Notes under the pieces: generated by a model
The model's database searches: none
Seen by the model: the letters and a program-made list of their open reading frames with translations, nothing else
What the model was told of the DNA's origin: nothing
NCBI RefSeq assembly: GCF_900116135.1
Contig: NZ_FOZX01000008.1
Span: forward strand, 238,164-302,163
Direction: 5' to 3'
Source of the DNA: Saccharopolyspora flava
GTDB lineage: Bacteria; Actinomycetota; Actinomycetes; Mycobacteriales; Pseudonocardiaceae
DNA: 64,000 bases
Program-made: the position numbers and the translations under genes
Shown here: positions 8,601 to 15,564 of the stretch, one piece after another
Layout: the number at the start of each line of letters is the position of its first letter
How positions within the stretch are numbered: the stretch's first letter is position 1

Positions 8601-9787
8601 ACCCGACTAAGAACAGCGAAGACCCCGGCCAGCGACCAGATAATGCCGAGTCCCGTGGCGGCGAGAACACCAAGCCCTCTGGCTGGGACGTCAGTGAAGC
8701 CGAGCAGATCGGTGCACGCTCGCCCTACGACGAGCCTTACATCCCCAAGGATCCACAGCACGGCTTCAAAGTCGAGGACATCGCAGAAGACCGAGTCACC
8801 CGCGGCTCGGACGGGCTCATCGACACCGTGGATGGCAAACCGATCCACCAGTACACACGCCAGTCCATCGAGCAGCGACAACAGAGCATTCAGAACGCGA
8901 TCGACGAGAACCGCAAAATCAAGAACCCGAAGAAGGCACCGTTCGCAGAAGTCGGCGAAGGACGCATGCCCTACAGTTACAAGTCGCTCGGTGGAAAGCC
9001 TGGCGCGGTGAACGCGATCGTCATCGACCGAAGCAACGGCTTGGTCTACGAGGGCATCAACGGAGTTCAAGGCAATACGGTTCCGACCACCACGACTACC
9101 ACTGATGGCACACCGGCGACCGGAATGGACGCTCACGGCAACAAGTTCAACCTCACCGACGAGGATCTGCTGCATCCTGCCCTGCGCGACCACATATCCA
9201 ACATGGCCGAGAACCCGGGCCGACCCGTCAATCAGATCGAGCAAGGCGAGTTCCCGCACCGCGATCTGCCGCATCGTCACGGCGAGGTCAAAGCCCTGGA
9301 CGGGATCCTCAAACAGCGTGAGGAGATCGCCGCCGCGGAGGCACGCAGGTCCGGCGAAGGCGTCGACCAGATCGAGAAGGTCACACGGGGCGGACGGGAA
9401 GTTGAGATCATTCGAATCAAGCCCGAGGAGCTTCAAGGCGTCGTCAACGAGCTGAGCGTCGACGCGCGCTTCACCTTCAAAAAGGATCCCGACGATGTCG
9501 CGGCGTGCTGCGCGAACTGCGCACGCATTGTCGCCGGACCGGATTCCCTGCCGAAGAACGTGCGTGACGCAGCCGATCTCTCACATGGCGCACAGATGAA
9601 CACAGGTGGATACACGGCCGGAGTCCACACTGACAAGAACAACCTCGACCCCGACTCCGAGAACACGAACCGGCGTCACGAGTCGATCTACAACTCGGAC
9701 TACAATCAGAAGTTCACCGAGCAGCAAGAAATACGAGCGGCGAAGGAAGAAGCGCGCCGGAGCCGGGAAGCGGAGGGGTCCAGTTGA
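5627..9787 (+). CDS. Polymorphic toxin: WXG-like N-terminus, Ser/Asp stalk, YwqJ-type deaminase tip
   Basis: 1386 residues, GTG start at 5627. Residues 1-105 are a helical WXG100-like export domain; about 108-200 are hydrophobic, Ala/Gly-rich helices. About 325-600 is a low-complexity Ser/Asp/Gly stalk, then a Pro-rich linker to about 840. A compact domain at 855-1000 contains VRLLSCDAGTSGLA and GVPVTAPTGLAW. The tip (about 1050-1386) has HGE at 1218-1220 and CANC at 1295-1298, the zinc-site and catalytic pattern of YwqJ-family deaminases (His-x-Glu plus Cys-x2-Cys). The predicted activity is nucleic-acid or nucleoside deamination. AT content rises from about 8640, so the tip and following genes look acquired. 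A YwqK-like antitoxin gene overlaps its end, which supports the call. Confidence 0.85.
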   Translation: MSIEMPDEVKWLLPIVVGQSWPEGDEDAMRRMADAWRTAADGIDAVQHSANAGAQQVKSAMEGQTADAFSKLWKDIGDGGDSALPKLKEACEKLAKSCDDAALDVEHTKLTIIASLIALAIQIAAMIAAAPATFGASTAGIAAAQGITRAVVLQIFKQLVFSILKNVAIEVASSVAIEFAVQGTQVAMGTRDGLDGGKFKEAAISGAIGGAVGGVFEGAGKAFGKGAGSALGGAAGNAAGDVTGEAAESAVKSIGKEAVKEGALGAAEGAVGSAAEQLITEGKLDWSEIGTGAMSGGATGSLMGGIGGAKEHFGGDVDVPDADGGSSGDSGGSSSDSGGSSSDGSSSDSGSSSDGGSSDSGSSDGGSSDSGSSSDGGSSDSSSGSGSSESSSSDSGSSESSSSDSGSAESRSSSPDSGTSDSGSSTADSGSSASDSSSPSTSDSGSQSSSDSSSDSAPETRSSADSGSSSDSGSSRAADSGGSSSDSGVSTASTSDSSSSSSGSHASDAPSSADTSSGSDAGSSSDGGSSPDTRSADTGSSSSSGSSVPDPGRSDAPSSSESSGASSNDSSSSGGSSGGAGMPHAGGGGSSSSHSGGSGSGSFSGTLPVDGDRAPSSPASTAAANVDAPAAPTTPAPGPAGPAPAAPRADQPAAGGPIGGGMAGGAPSAPGGAGATPSAGGSRTGGGGGWTGTAGSPGAAARPMGGDLGPRPDSPRTPSRGADTPSRPDTGVPQQRTSRPDSPTTTRPDGPGQHPGGSSAETPGQHPDGADSPTQRPDGADSPDQRPDASDSDPQHHEGPQQHEDPDGTRPGEDEHDGPDHDTDQPHDAEPGTPERQEQIDQAESTRQETQAGSSFHDDPRMRDLADRVPDDGVHHTVDAHALPDGRVRIGDHTFSAKEFADMLRRDPNFDGSKPVRLLSCDAGTSGLARDLSNELGVPVTAPTGLAWTDGNGRVFATDMGPDGKPGWPPNGTWNTHHPDGTTTPASNDGFHPTKNSEDPGQRPDNAESRGGENTKPSGWDVSEAEQIGARSPYDEPYIPKDPQHGFKVEDIAEDRVTRGSDGLIDTVDGKPIHQYTRQSIEQRQQSIQNAIDENRKIKNPKKAPFAEVGEGRMPYSYKSLGGKPGAVNAIVIDRSNGLVYEGINGVQGNTVPTTTTTTDGTPATGMDAHGNKFNLTDEDLLHPALRDHISNMAENPGRPVNQIEQGEFPHRDLPHRHGEVKALDGILKQREEIAAAEARRSGEGVDQIEKVTRGGREVEIIRIKPEELQGVVNELSVDARFTFKKDPDDVAACCANCARIVAGPDSLPKNVRDAADLSHGAQMNTGGYTAGVHTDKNNLDPDSENTNRRHESIYNSDYNQKFTEQQEIRAAKEEARRSREAEGSS

Positions 9788-10131
9788 TCCGCGTGAACGA
9801 GGACGAGCTCGACAGCGAGCCGTACGGCCCCGTGCTCTACGACGGGGAACGGTTCACCGGCGAAGCAGTCGATCTGCTGCCTGACGGAACGATGGTCTCT
9901 TTGACCACCTACACCAACGGACTCCAGGACGGCCCCGACCGAGAGTGGTACAACGACGGAACCCCCCGTTCTGAAGGTGAATTCCACGAAGGTCTGCCGG
10001 TTGGCACCCATCGCACCTGGGCTCCCGAAGGCAATCTCATCCGCGAGATCGAGTTCAGCGAAGGCGGGCGCATCATCCGCCGCCGAGGATTCGATGCAAC
10101 TGGAAACGTGACCTGGGAAGACGCCGGATGA
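9784..10131 (+). CDS. YwqK-family antitoxin (MORN-like repeats), probable cognate immunity protein
   Basis: 115 residues in repeats of the G-x-x-DGPxxEWYxDGTPRSEGEFxxGxPVG type, the MORN-like pattern of YwqK antitoxins. The start (TTG at 9784) lies inside the toxin gene's stop codon, so translation is coupled; coupling and family pairing (YwqJ toxin, YwqK antitoxin) make it the cognate immunity protein. No signal peptide is present, so it acts in the cytoplasm. Base composition is less GC-rich than the upstream genes. Confidence 0.85.
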   Translation: MIRVNEDELDSEPYGPVLYDGERFTGEAVDLLPDGTMVSLTTYTNGLQDGPDREWYNDGTPRSEGEFHEGLPVGTHRTWAPEGNLIREIEFSEGGRIIRRRGFDATGNVTWEDAG

Positions 10132-10440
10132 TGCATCGAACGCTCAGCTCTTCGTCGGACTAAACAACGGCTCCGAACGAGCAGCGGTCCGGGAGCCTTA
10201 TGGTGTCGTCACCCGCTCATGAGATCAGCGGATTCTTCAGGACATGGCCGTCGTGGTCAGGGTACCGAGCGCTTGCCGGTAGGTGTCGCACACGAACACC
10301 GAATCTCAGTAGTGCTCGAGTTAGCCCCTAGGCGCAGCCTAGACCGGCTCGCACAAGATGAACGAGCCGTTAGAAAACCTGAGCATCGGTAGGCTCGCGT
10401 ATCCGGCTGGTCACGTCAATTCCAAGGAGCCGATCCCAGA
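10132..10440. other. 309-bp gene-free spacer with a strong hairpin
   Basis: No convincing reading frame is present. CTAGGC-GCA-GCCTAG at 10328-10342 is a perfect short palindrome. CGGCTCG at 10345-10351 pairs with CGAGCCG at 10363-10369, followed by TTAGAAAAC, which could terminate transcription from the toxin operon. An AAGGAG at 10424-10429 serves the next gene. Confidence 0.5.
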
Positions 10441-10779
10441 GTGAACGAGATCCGAGTCGACGAAGACGACACCGAGATGGACGAGACAGGACGAGTCTTC
10501 TACCAAGACGAACCGTTCACCGGCGTCACCGTGGAAAAAGCACGCGATGGGAGCGTCGTTTCGACCTACTCGTACTTCGCCGGATACCCGGACGGCCCGT
10601 TCAAGGAATGGCGAAGCAACGACCAACCGCGCGAGGAAGGAACCATGCGCGACGGTCGCCCTGTCGGAATTCTCCGCGAATGGCACCCGCACGGCCAGCT
10701 TGCGACCGAGACGGAGTTCGACGACCACGGGTCTTTGATCAGGAAGAACTCCTGGACCGAAGACGGCACCCCCGACTGA
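10441..10779 (+). CDS. YwqK-family antitoxin paralogue
   Basis: 112 residues, GTG start. It is clearly related to the protein at 9784 (VNEDELDSEPYGPVLYDGERFTG versus VDEDDTEMDETGRVFYQDEPFTG) and has the same DGPxxEWxSxxQPREEGTMRDGRPVG repeat pattern. It has its own ribosome binding site after a 309-bp spacer and no toxin beside it. The likely role is orphan immunity against related deaminase toxins from other strains, which is inferred from the array context. Confidence 0.75.
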   Translation: MNEIRVDEDDTEMDETGRVFYQDEPFTGVTVEKARDGSVVSTYSYFAGYPDGPFKEWRSNDQPREEGTMRDGRPVGILREWHPHGQLATETEFDDHGSLIRKNSWTEDGTPD

Positions 10780-10834
10780 GATCCAGTTGCCTGCAGCGGT
10801 TCTTCGCGAGCTCGGTCATGAGGACGACGTCACG

Positions 10835-10948
10835 ATGCGGACTCCAACCGCGCTCGCAGCATTGGCACACGATCGCGGATTCACGGTCGAGGTCCGCTCG
10901 GACTACTTGCCCCGAAACCTCGACGAACCGACCTGGCTCTCGCGATAG
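10835..10948 (+). pseudogene. 3' remnant of an Imm49-family gene
   Basis: A 37-codon remnant (PTALAALAHDRGF...DYLPRN...EPTWLSR) is almost identical to the last 35 residues of the Imm49 gene at 11972-12820. No N-terminal domain precedes it. It sits in the left copy of a 204-bp duplication and is best read as scar tissue left by recombination between tandem Imm49 genes. Not expected to be functional. Confidence 0.75.
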
Positions 10949-11045
10949 CATCACGCGGCGAAGGGGGACACGACTCGCGAGGTCAGAGGTACGTGGCTCG
11001 TGCGCGCAACTTCGATCTGCGGCCGAGGTAGGGACGGGTCATGAC
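10842..11045 (+). repeat. 204-bp direct duplication, left copy
   Basis: Aligns without gaps to 12714-12917 (constant offset 1872 bp) with only scattered substitutions. It spans the 3' end of an Imm49 gene, the intergenic leader and the first bases of the next Imm49 gene. The two copies bracket the Imm49 genes at 11041 and 11972, so recombination between them would delete or amplify those genes. Confidence 0.85.
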
Positions 11046-11901
11046 GGTCATCAACAGGCACTCGCAGAGCATCGAGGGCACCGAGAAGAGGATCGCTGCC
11101 CTGTCGAAGAACATCGATCGCTTCTACGACAACCTCGGCGAAGCCCCGGCTCTCGCTCTCAACGTTGCGCAGTACTCGCTGCAAGTCACGCAGCGTCAAC
11201 TGCTGTTGGATCCGGCGGCGGATCGGTTCGACACCTACTCGAGCCTGCTCGTGGCCGCTCGATCCGGCGCAGCGCTCTTCAAGAGCGCGAACACCAGCGA
11301 CGAGCACTTCGACTGCATCATCCGGGACCGGGTTTCCCTCAACGCGACCGGCCCGACTCACAAGCACAGTCCTGCAGCGTGGTTGGACGCTCTGTGGTCA
11401 GCCACGATCTGCCGCGCACGCAACCTCGTTGACGATCTCTGCCAAACGCCAGAGGAAACCCTCCGCGCTGCAGGGCAGTACGACGAATACGTCTACGCGT
11501 GGATCGACGCGCTCAAGACCTTCTTCACCAGCGGCGACGACCTGCACGCCAAGATTAATCGAAGCATCGAGCTGACCGATCCGGCACAACTGGGAAACGA
11601 CGCAGCAGAGATCGCGTTGTTGCGATACTTCCCTTCGATGAAGCTCCTCTTCAGCCTCGCGAGCGGCGAAGCAGGTCAGTTCAACGAAGATCTCCGCGAA
11701 GCGATCGAGTTGCACCGACGTTTCTGGACCGCCAACACGAACCGAGCCGCTCACCCGGACGGCTTCCTCGCCTTGGCACCGACCGCACTGGCGGCGGTCG
11801 CGCACGACCGCGGAATCACCGCGGACATCGAGTCGGAGTACCTCCCCCGCAACTTCGTGACCGGCTACTGGGTGAACCAGACCGAGACCGACCAGCAGTG
11901 A
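11041..11901 (+). CDS. Imm49-family immunity protein, paralogue 1
   Basis: 286 residues, all-helical and cytoplasmic. Family marks are LDPAADRFDTYSSLLVAARSGAALF (written as spread residues, about 57-81), YDEYVYAWIDALKTFF (about 144-159) and the C-terminal LAPTALAAVAHDRG...EYLPRNF. These match Imm49 proteins of actinobacterial polymorphic-toxin loci. The toxin partner is unknown; the deaminase at 5627 already has a YwqK partner. First of three intact tandem copies. Confidence 0.8.
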   Translation: MTVINRHSQSIEGTEKRIAALSKNIDRFYDNLGEAPALALNVAQYSLQVTQRQLLLDPAADRFDTYSSLLVAARSGAALFKSANTSDEHFDCIIRDRVSLNATGPTHKHSPAAWLDALWSATICRARNLVDDLCQTPEETLRAAGQYDEYVYAWIDALKTFFTSGDDLHAKINRSIELTDPAQLGNDAAEIALLRYFPSMKLLFSLASGEAGQFNEDLREAIELHRRFWTANTNRAAHPDGFLALAPTALAAVAHDRGITADIESEYLPRNFVTGYWVNQTETDQQ

Positions 11902-11971
11902 CACAGCAGGCGGATTTCGCCACCGACGATGACTTCTGAACCGACGACGCGGATTTGAGGGCGGATCAGTC

Positions 11972-12820
11972 ATGAGCTCGACAGGTAGGCATGCCACTGC
12001 GGACGCGCAGACGCAGTTGATGGCCGACACGTTCGGCACGATGATCGACGAGTACCGGTCGAACGTCGGGCAACTCTCCACCCTCGCCATCGACATCACC
12101 AGGGAATCACTCTCCCGCACTGGGCACCTGTTGCTCATCGACCCAGCAGCTGAGCAGGAATCCACGTTCCGCAACGTTCTCATCGCCGCGCAGGCCGGAG
12201 CGGCCTACTTCAAAGCAGCCGACACCGACGCCGAAACGATCGACGTCACGGTGGGCACGCCGATCAGCATGGCGAAGTTCGATCCTCAAGCGGCTGGGGT
12301 CAAGATCGCCGACTGGCTGGATTCCTTGTGGGCTTCAGTGATCTGCCGTGGGCAGACACTGGTCAGCGACCTCATACACGTGCCCAACGAGACGATCCGC
12401 GCCGGTGGTGCGGGTTTCGATGAATACATGTACGCCTGGGCAGATACTCTGCGCGCCTTCTTCTACCGCGACGATGATGTGGTCGAGCACATCAACAGAA
12501 GCATCGAACTCACCCATCCCGATGCGCTGCGGAACGCCACGCCCGAGGTAGCTCTTCAACGGCATTACCCCACGATGAAGCTGCTTTTCAACATCGCGGG
12601 AAACCGCCCGGATCAATTCAATTCCGATCTGCAAGAGGCAGTGGACCTGCACCACCAGTTCTGGACAGCCACGCCCGAACGGGCATCCGACCCGGCCGGT
12701 TTCTTCGCCTTGGCTCCAACCGCGCTCGCAGCGTTGGCACACGATCGCGGATTCCCGGTCGAGGTCCACTCGGACTACTTGCCCCGAAACTTCATCGAAC
12801 CGACCTGGCTCTCGCGATAG
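11972..12820 (+). CDS. Imm49-family immunity protein, paralogue 2
   Basis: 282 residues with the same architecture as its neighbours (LLIDPAAEQ..., FDEYMYAWADTLRAFF, LAPTALAALAHDRGF, DYLPRNF). Its 3' end and the spacer after it form the right copy of the 204-bp duplication. Identity to paralogue 1 is moderate, so duplication of the genes themselves is older than the near-identical flanking repeat. Confidence 0.8.
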   Translation: MSSTGRHATADAQTQLMADTFGTMIDEYRSNVGQLSTLAIDITRESLSRTGHLLLIDPAAEQESTFRNVLIAAQAGAAYFKAADTDAETIDVTVGTPISMAKFDPQAAGVKIADWLDSLWASVICRGQTLVSDLIHVPNETIRAGGAGFDEYMYAWADTLRAFFYRDDDVVEHINRSIELTHPDALRNATPEVALQRHYPTMKLLFNIAGNRPDQFNSDLQEAVDLHHQFWTATPERASDPAGFFALAPTALAALAHDRGFPVEVHSDYLPRNFIEPTWLSR

Positions 12821-12917
12821 CATAACGCGGCGAAGGGGGACACGACTCGCGAGGTCAGAGGCACGTAGCTCGTGCGCGCAACTTCGATCTGCGGCCGAGG
12901 TAGGAACGGGTCATGAC
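12714..12917 (+). repeat. 204-bp direct duplication, right copy
   Basis: Right copy of the repeat at 10842-11045. It joins the end of Imm49 paralogue 2 to the leader and start codon of paralogue 3. The intergenic part, with CGAAGGGGGACACGACTCGC and its surroundings, is nearly invariant between copies and contains the shared leader of paralogues 1 and 3. Confidence 0.85.
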
Positions 12918-13773
12918 AGGCGTTGAGCGACACCAGATCGACACGGGGTTCGCCGCGACGAACGCACCTGCCCTCGCAGCGAGTTTTGAACGGAACCTGC
13001 CCAAGGTGGAGCGGAACGCTTCGCGGCTCACGAGCCTGCTCGACATCGCGCAGATGCGCCTGGGGAACCAGTGCGCTGTCGATCCGTCGGCGGACAAGCT
13101 CGACACCTGGGTCAACTTCACGCACGCGACCCAGGTCGCGTCCGCCATCTTCGCTGCAGCGACAGCGGGAAGCGATCAGGTTGAATGTTTGATCGACCAA
13201 CGGTTCATCTCGATCCCTGCCACGGGACCTGGAACGGCGAGTGATCCCGCCCGATGGCAGACCGCGCTGTGGTTGTCCGTCATCGGCCGCGATCACGAGA
13301 GGATCAGGGCCTTGTGCGACGTGGAAGAGTCCACGCTTCGCACCGGATCGGACACCTTCGACGACTACGTCTACACCTGGATCGCGAGCCTGCAAGCGTA
13401 CTTCCGCGGAGAGCTCGGCGAGGTATCCGATTTGCTCCAGGAGACCACTCGCCGGCTCTCGCCGAACTCTGCGACGCGAACGCACCCCGCGCTGCTCGAC
13501 AACATCGTTCGCCCCCAGCTCCTGCTCTTCTTGCAACTGGTCGGCAACGACGAGACGAAGTTTAACGGTCAGCTGCAAGAAGCACTAGAAGCTCACCGCA
13601 CGTTCTGGACTGCCGACGCGAAGGCCAGAACGAATCCGGTCGGCTATCTCGCACTGGCACCGCTGGCCTTCACCTGCGTAGCGCGCGACCTCGGACTGAC
13701 GATCTCGGTCGAGTCCGACTACATGCCGACCAACCTCATCAGAGGAAGTTGGATCACAGAGTTCCAGTTCTGA
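12913..13773 (+). CDS. Imm49-family immunity protein, paralogue 3
   Basis: 286 residues. Retains the family pattern (VDPSADKLDTWVNFTHA, FDDYVYTWIASLQAYF, LAPLAFTCVARDLG, DYMPTNL) but is the most diverged of the three. Its start region is shared with paralogue 1 through the duplication. A truncated YwqK-like frame begins right at its stop codon. Confidence 0.8.
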   Translation: MTGVERHQIDTGFAATNAPALAASFERNLPKVERNASRLTSLLDIAQMRLGNQCAVDPSADKLDTWVNFTHATQVASAIFAAATAGSDQVECLIDQRFISIPATGPGTASDPARWQTALWLSVIGRDHERIRALCDVEESTLRTGSDTFDDYVYTWIASLQAYFRGELGEVSDLLQETTRRLSPNSATRTHPALLDNIVRPQLLLFLQLVGNDETKFNGQLQEALEAHRTFWTADAKARTNPVGYLALAPLAFTCVARDLGLTISVESDYMPTNLIRGSWITEFQF

Positions 13774-13801
13774 CCTGGTCGATTTCGCCGACGATGGCAC
13801 C

Positions 13802-14056
13802 ATGATCGAGCTGACGGGGTTTGAGAACGGGATCGAGCACGGGCCCCAGTACGAGTGGTTCCCCGACGGAACCCAGCAGCTCCAAGGGCGGTGCGACCAC
13901 GGCAAGGCGGTCGGCGAGTGGCGCGAATGGAACCCCAACGGTCAACTCGCGCGCTACGACGCGCTCAACGAGTTCGGCGACTTGCTCAAGCGCCGGCGCT
14001 GGGACCCGGCCGGCAATCTCACGGAAGATCAGACCAGCACGCCACCCGGGCGCTGA
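13802..14056 (+). CDS. YwqK-family antitoxin, apparently N-terminally truncated
   Basis: 84 residues from ATG 13802, matching the second half of the YwqK-like proteins (HGPQYEWFPDGTQQLQG..., GEWREWNPNGQLARY). The similarity continues upstream of this ATG in the same frame (LVDFADDGTM versus EAVDLLPDGTM) up to the stop of the Imm49 gene at 13771-13773, where it is cut. The N-terminal third is missing, so this is either a functional short form or a decaying copy. Confidence 0.6.
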   Translation: MIELTGFENGIEHGPQYEWFPDGTQQLQGRCDHGKAVGEWREWNPNGQLARYDALNEFGDLLKRRRWDPAGNLTEDQTSTPPGR

Positions 14057-14110
14057 AACAATCCCTGGCAAGGATGAACCAGACCGAGACCGATCGGGGA
14101 GGGCGCGGCC

Positions 14111-14635
14111 ATGGTGAGCAGTAATCAAGGAAGCACCTTGCGCCGCCTTCTTGCGATCGACTGGAACCCTCCGGCCTCACTTGATCGCACTCGCTCGCGA
14201 GCGAAGCTGATGCAGGAGTACCTTCGTCGTTCTGCTGTCTGGGCGCAGGAGCTGGACGCGACCAGGGAGTGGCCGTTCTTCGACCTTGCCGCGCACGTTG
14301 ACACGAGCATCAGGGCGAATCCGCAAGCACTGGATGCGCTCAAGTCGAACCTCGAGTCGAAGACAACGGGCACCGTGGTGTTCGAGACTTGTGAGTCGAT
14401 GTTGCACTGGTCCGCCTTGAAGGACTCAGGTCACGCAGTTCTTCCCGCCCTCGACGACCCGTTCGAACCACTGATCGTGATGTACGAACGCGGCGGTGGC
14501 TTCACTTCCGGCAAGGGTTTCATCGACTTCGATGGGCTTTCCATGCCAGTCCGAACCTGGCGCGACCGCCTCGAGCCAGTTCCCGCCGTCTTGATCGACG
14601 ACACCGTGCTGGATGAACTCGACAAGGAAAGTTGA
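14111..14635 (+). CDS. Hypothetical protein at the end of the immunity array
   Basis: 174 residues, soluble, no recognised domain. Acidic and aromatic residues are scattered as in many immunity proteins (MLHWSALKDSGHAVLP..., PFEPLIVMYERGGGF). GGGAGGGCG precedes the ATG. By position, same strand and same lower GC content as the neighbouring immunity genes it is an immunity candidate, without sequence evidence for a family. Confidence 0.6.
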   Translation: MVSSNQGSTLRRLLAIDWNPPASLDRTRSRAKLMQEYLRRSAVWAQELDATREWPFFDLAAHVDTSIRANPQALDALKSNLESKTTGTVVFETCESMLHWSALKDSGHAVLPALDDPFEPLIVMYERGGGFTSGKGFIDFDGLSMPVRTWRDRLEPVPAVLIDDTVLDELDKES

Positions 14636-14961
14636 CGAAGCAGCAGAGACGAACAAACCGGCGCTTCGCGATCCCATCGCATCGCGCTCTGCGCCAGCTC
14701 ATCCTCTGGAAGCGGGTCGAGGAACGAATCTGGAACGTCGTAGCGGACGAATCCCAGTTCGCGCTCCGTCACTTCGCTTCCTGCACCGTCACTGTCCTGG
14801 GCATGCGGCCAACCTACTGGTCGAGCTTGGGCAGAACTCGATCACTCGGCTTGGCGGCCCAGGTGGTCTGCTGTTCTGGTGGTTTCCGGGAGGCGGTAGG
14901 TGGGGGTCAGGGTGAGGACGAGGTCGCAGGCGGCTTGGAGGGTGTAGCGGTGGCCCACTGA
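14632..14961 (+). CDS. Doubtful short ORF overlapping the nfi 3' end
   Basis: The TTG at 14632 overlaps the stop of the preceding gene (TTGA). About 70 residues look protein-like (RRFAIPSHRALRQLILWKRV..., ESQFALRHFASCTVTVLG). After about 14842 the frame runs antisense through nfi and loses that character. It may be the N-terminal part of a truncated immunity gene cut at the edge of the accessory region. Low confidence. Confidence 0.25.
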   Translation: MTKQQRRTNRRFAIPSHRALRQLILWKRVEERIWNVVADESQFALRHFASCTVTVLGMRPTYWSSLGRTRSLGLAAQVVCCSGGFREAVGGGQGEDEVAGGLEGVAVAH

Positions 14962-15507
14962 GACGAAGACGGGTTTCACGCCGGTTCGGGTGCGGAGGGC
15001 TCTGCCCACCTCGTCGTCGTCCATGTGGAGAGGGGTCCAGTCACCTCGGTTTTGGCCCGGTGGGTCGTAGTGGCCCATCGGGGTTTTGCCGACTCCGATG
15101 GACGGGAGGTCGGTGAGGACGCCGAGGTGGCAGGCGAGGCCGAAGCGTCGCGGGTGGGCCAGGCCCTGGCCGTCGCAGACCAGCACGTCGGGGTCGATCG
15201 TGAGGCGTTGCAGGGCGTCGAGCAGCGGTGGGGCCTCGCGGAAGGCGAACAGGCCTGGGACGTAGGGGAAACGAGGCCGATCCCGGACGACGGCGCTGTC
15301 CACCACCGACAGGTCCGCCAGGTCGAGGACCGTGACCGCGGCGACCAGCTCATCGGAGTCCTCGCGGTAGTCGACGTCGAGGCCCGCCGCGTAGCGGACC
15401 TCCTCCGGGACGCCGTCGAAGCGCACGCGAGGCCGGAGCCGGCGCTGGAGGGCTTCGGCCTCGGTCTCCGTGGCGGGCCACGGGTGCGGGTCGCGGACGG
15501 TGATCAC
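14842..15507 (-). CDS. nfi: Endonuclease V (deoxyinosine-specific)
   Basis: 221 residues. Cleaves DNA next to deoxyinosine, the product of adenine deamination. Family motifs: AAGLDVDY (first catalytic Asp, about residue 43), RFPYVPGLFAFREAPPLLDAL (spread over about 80-100), VLVCDGQGLAHPRRFGLACHLG with the second Asp, and PSIGVGKTPMG. The length is typical. It is convergent with the immunity array. A repair enzyme for deaminated bases next to a deaminase toxin locus is notable, but a functional link is only speculative. Confidence 0.92.
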   Translation of the reverse strand: MITVRDPHPWPATETEAEALQRRLRPRVRFDGVPEEVRYAAGLDVDYREDSDELVAAVTVLDLADLSVVDSAVVRDRPRFPYVPGLFAFREAPPLLDALQRLTIDPDVLVCDGQGLAHPRRFGLACHLGVLTDLPSIGVGKTPMGHYDPPGQNRGDWTPLHMDDDEVGRALRTRTGVKPVFVSVGHRYTLQAACDLVLTLTPTYRLPETTRTADHLGRQAE

Positions 15508-15564
15508 TCGACGATTCTATCCGGACGACGATTTGCGCAGTTTCAACTAGGGATACGCCTCAAA

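Noticed and set aside
14431..14772. 113-codon minus-strand frame over the 174-aa gene
   Set aside because: The start looks plausible, but most of it is antisense to the more protein-like plus-strand gene and becomes Ser/Arg low complexity.
14842..15507. Endonuclease V as part of the toxin-immunity system
   Set aside because: It is on the opposite strand, has core-genome composition, and is a common housekeeping gene. Adjacency to a deaminase toxin may be chance.
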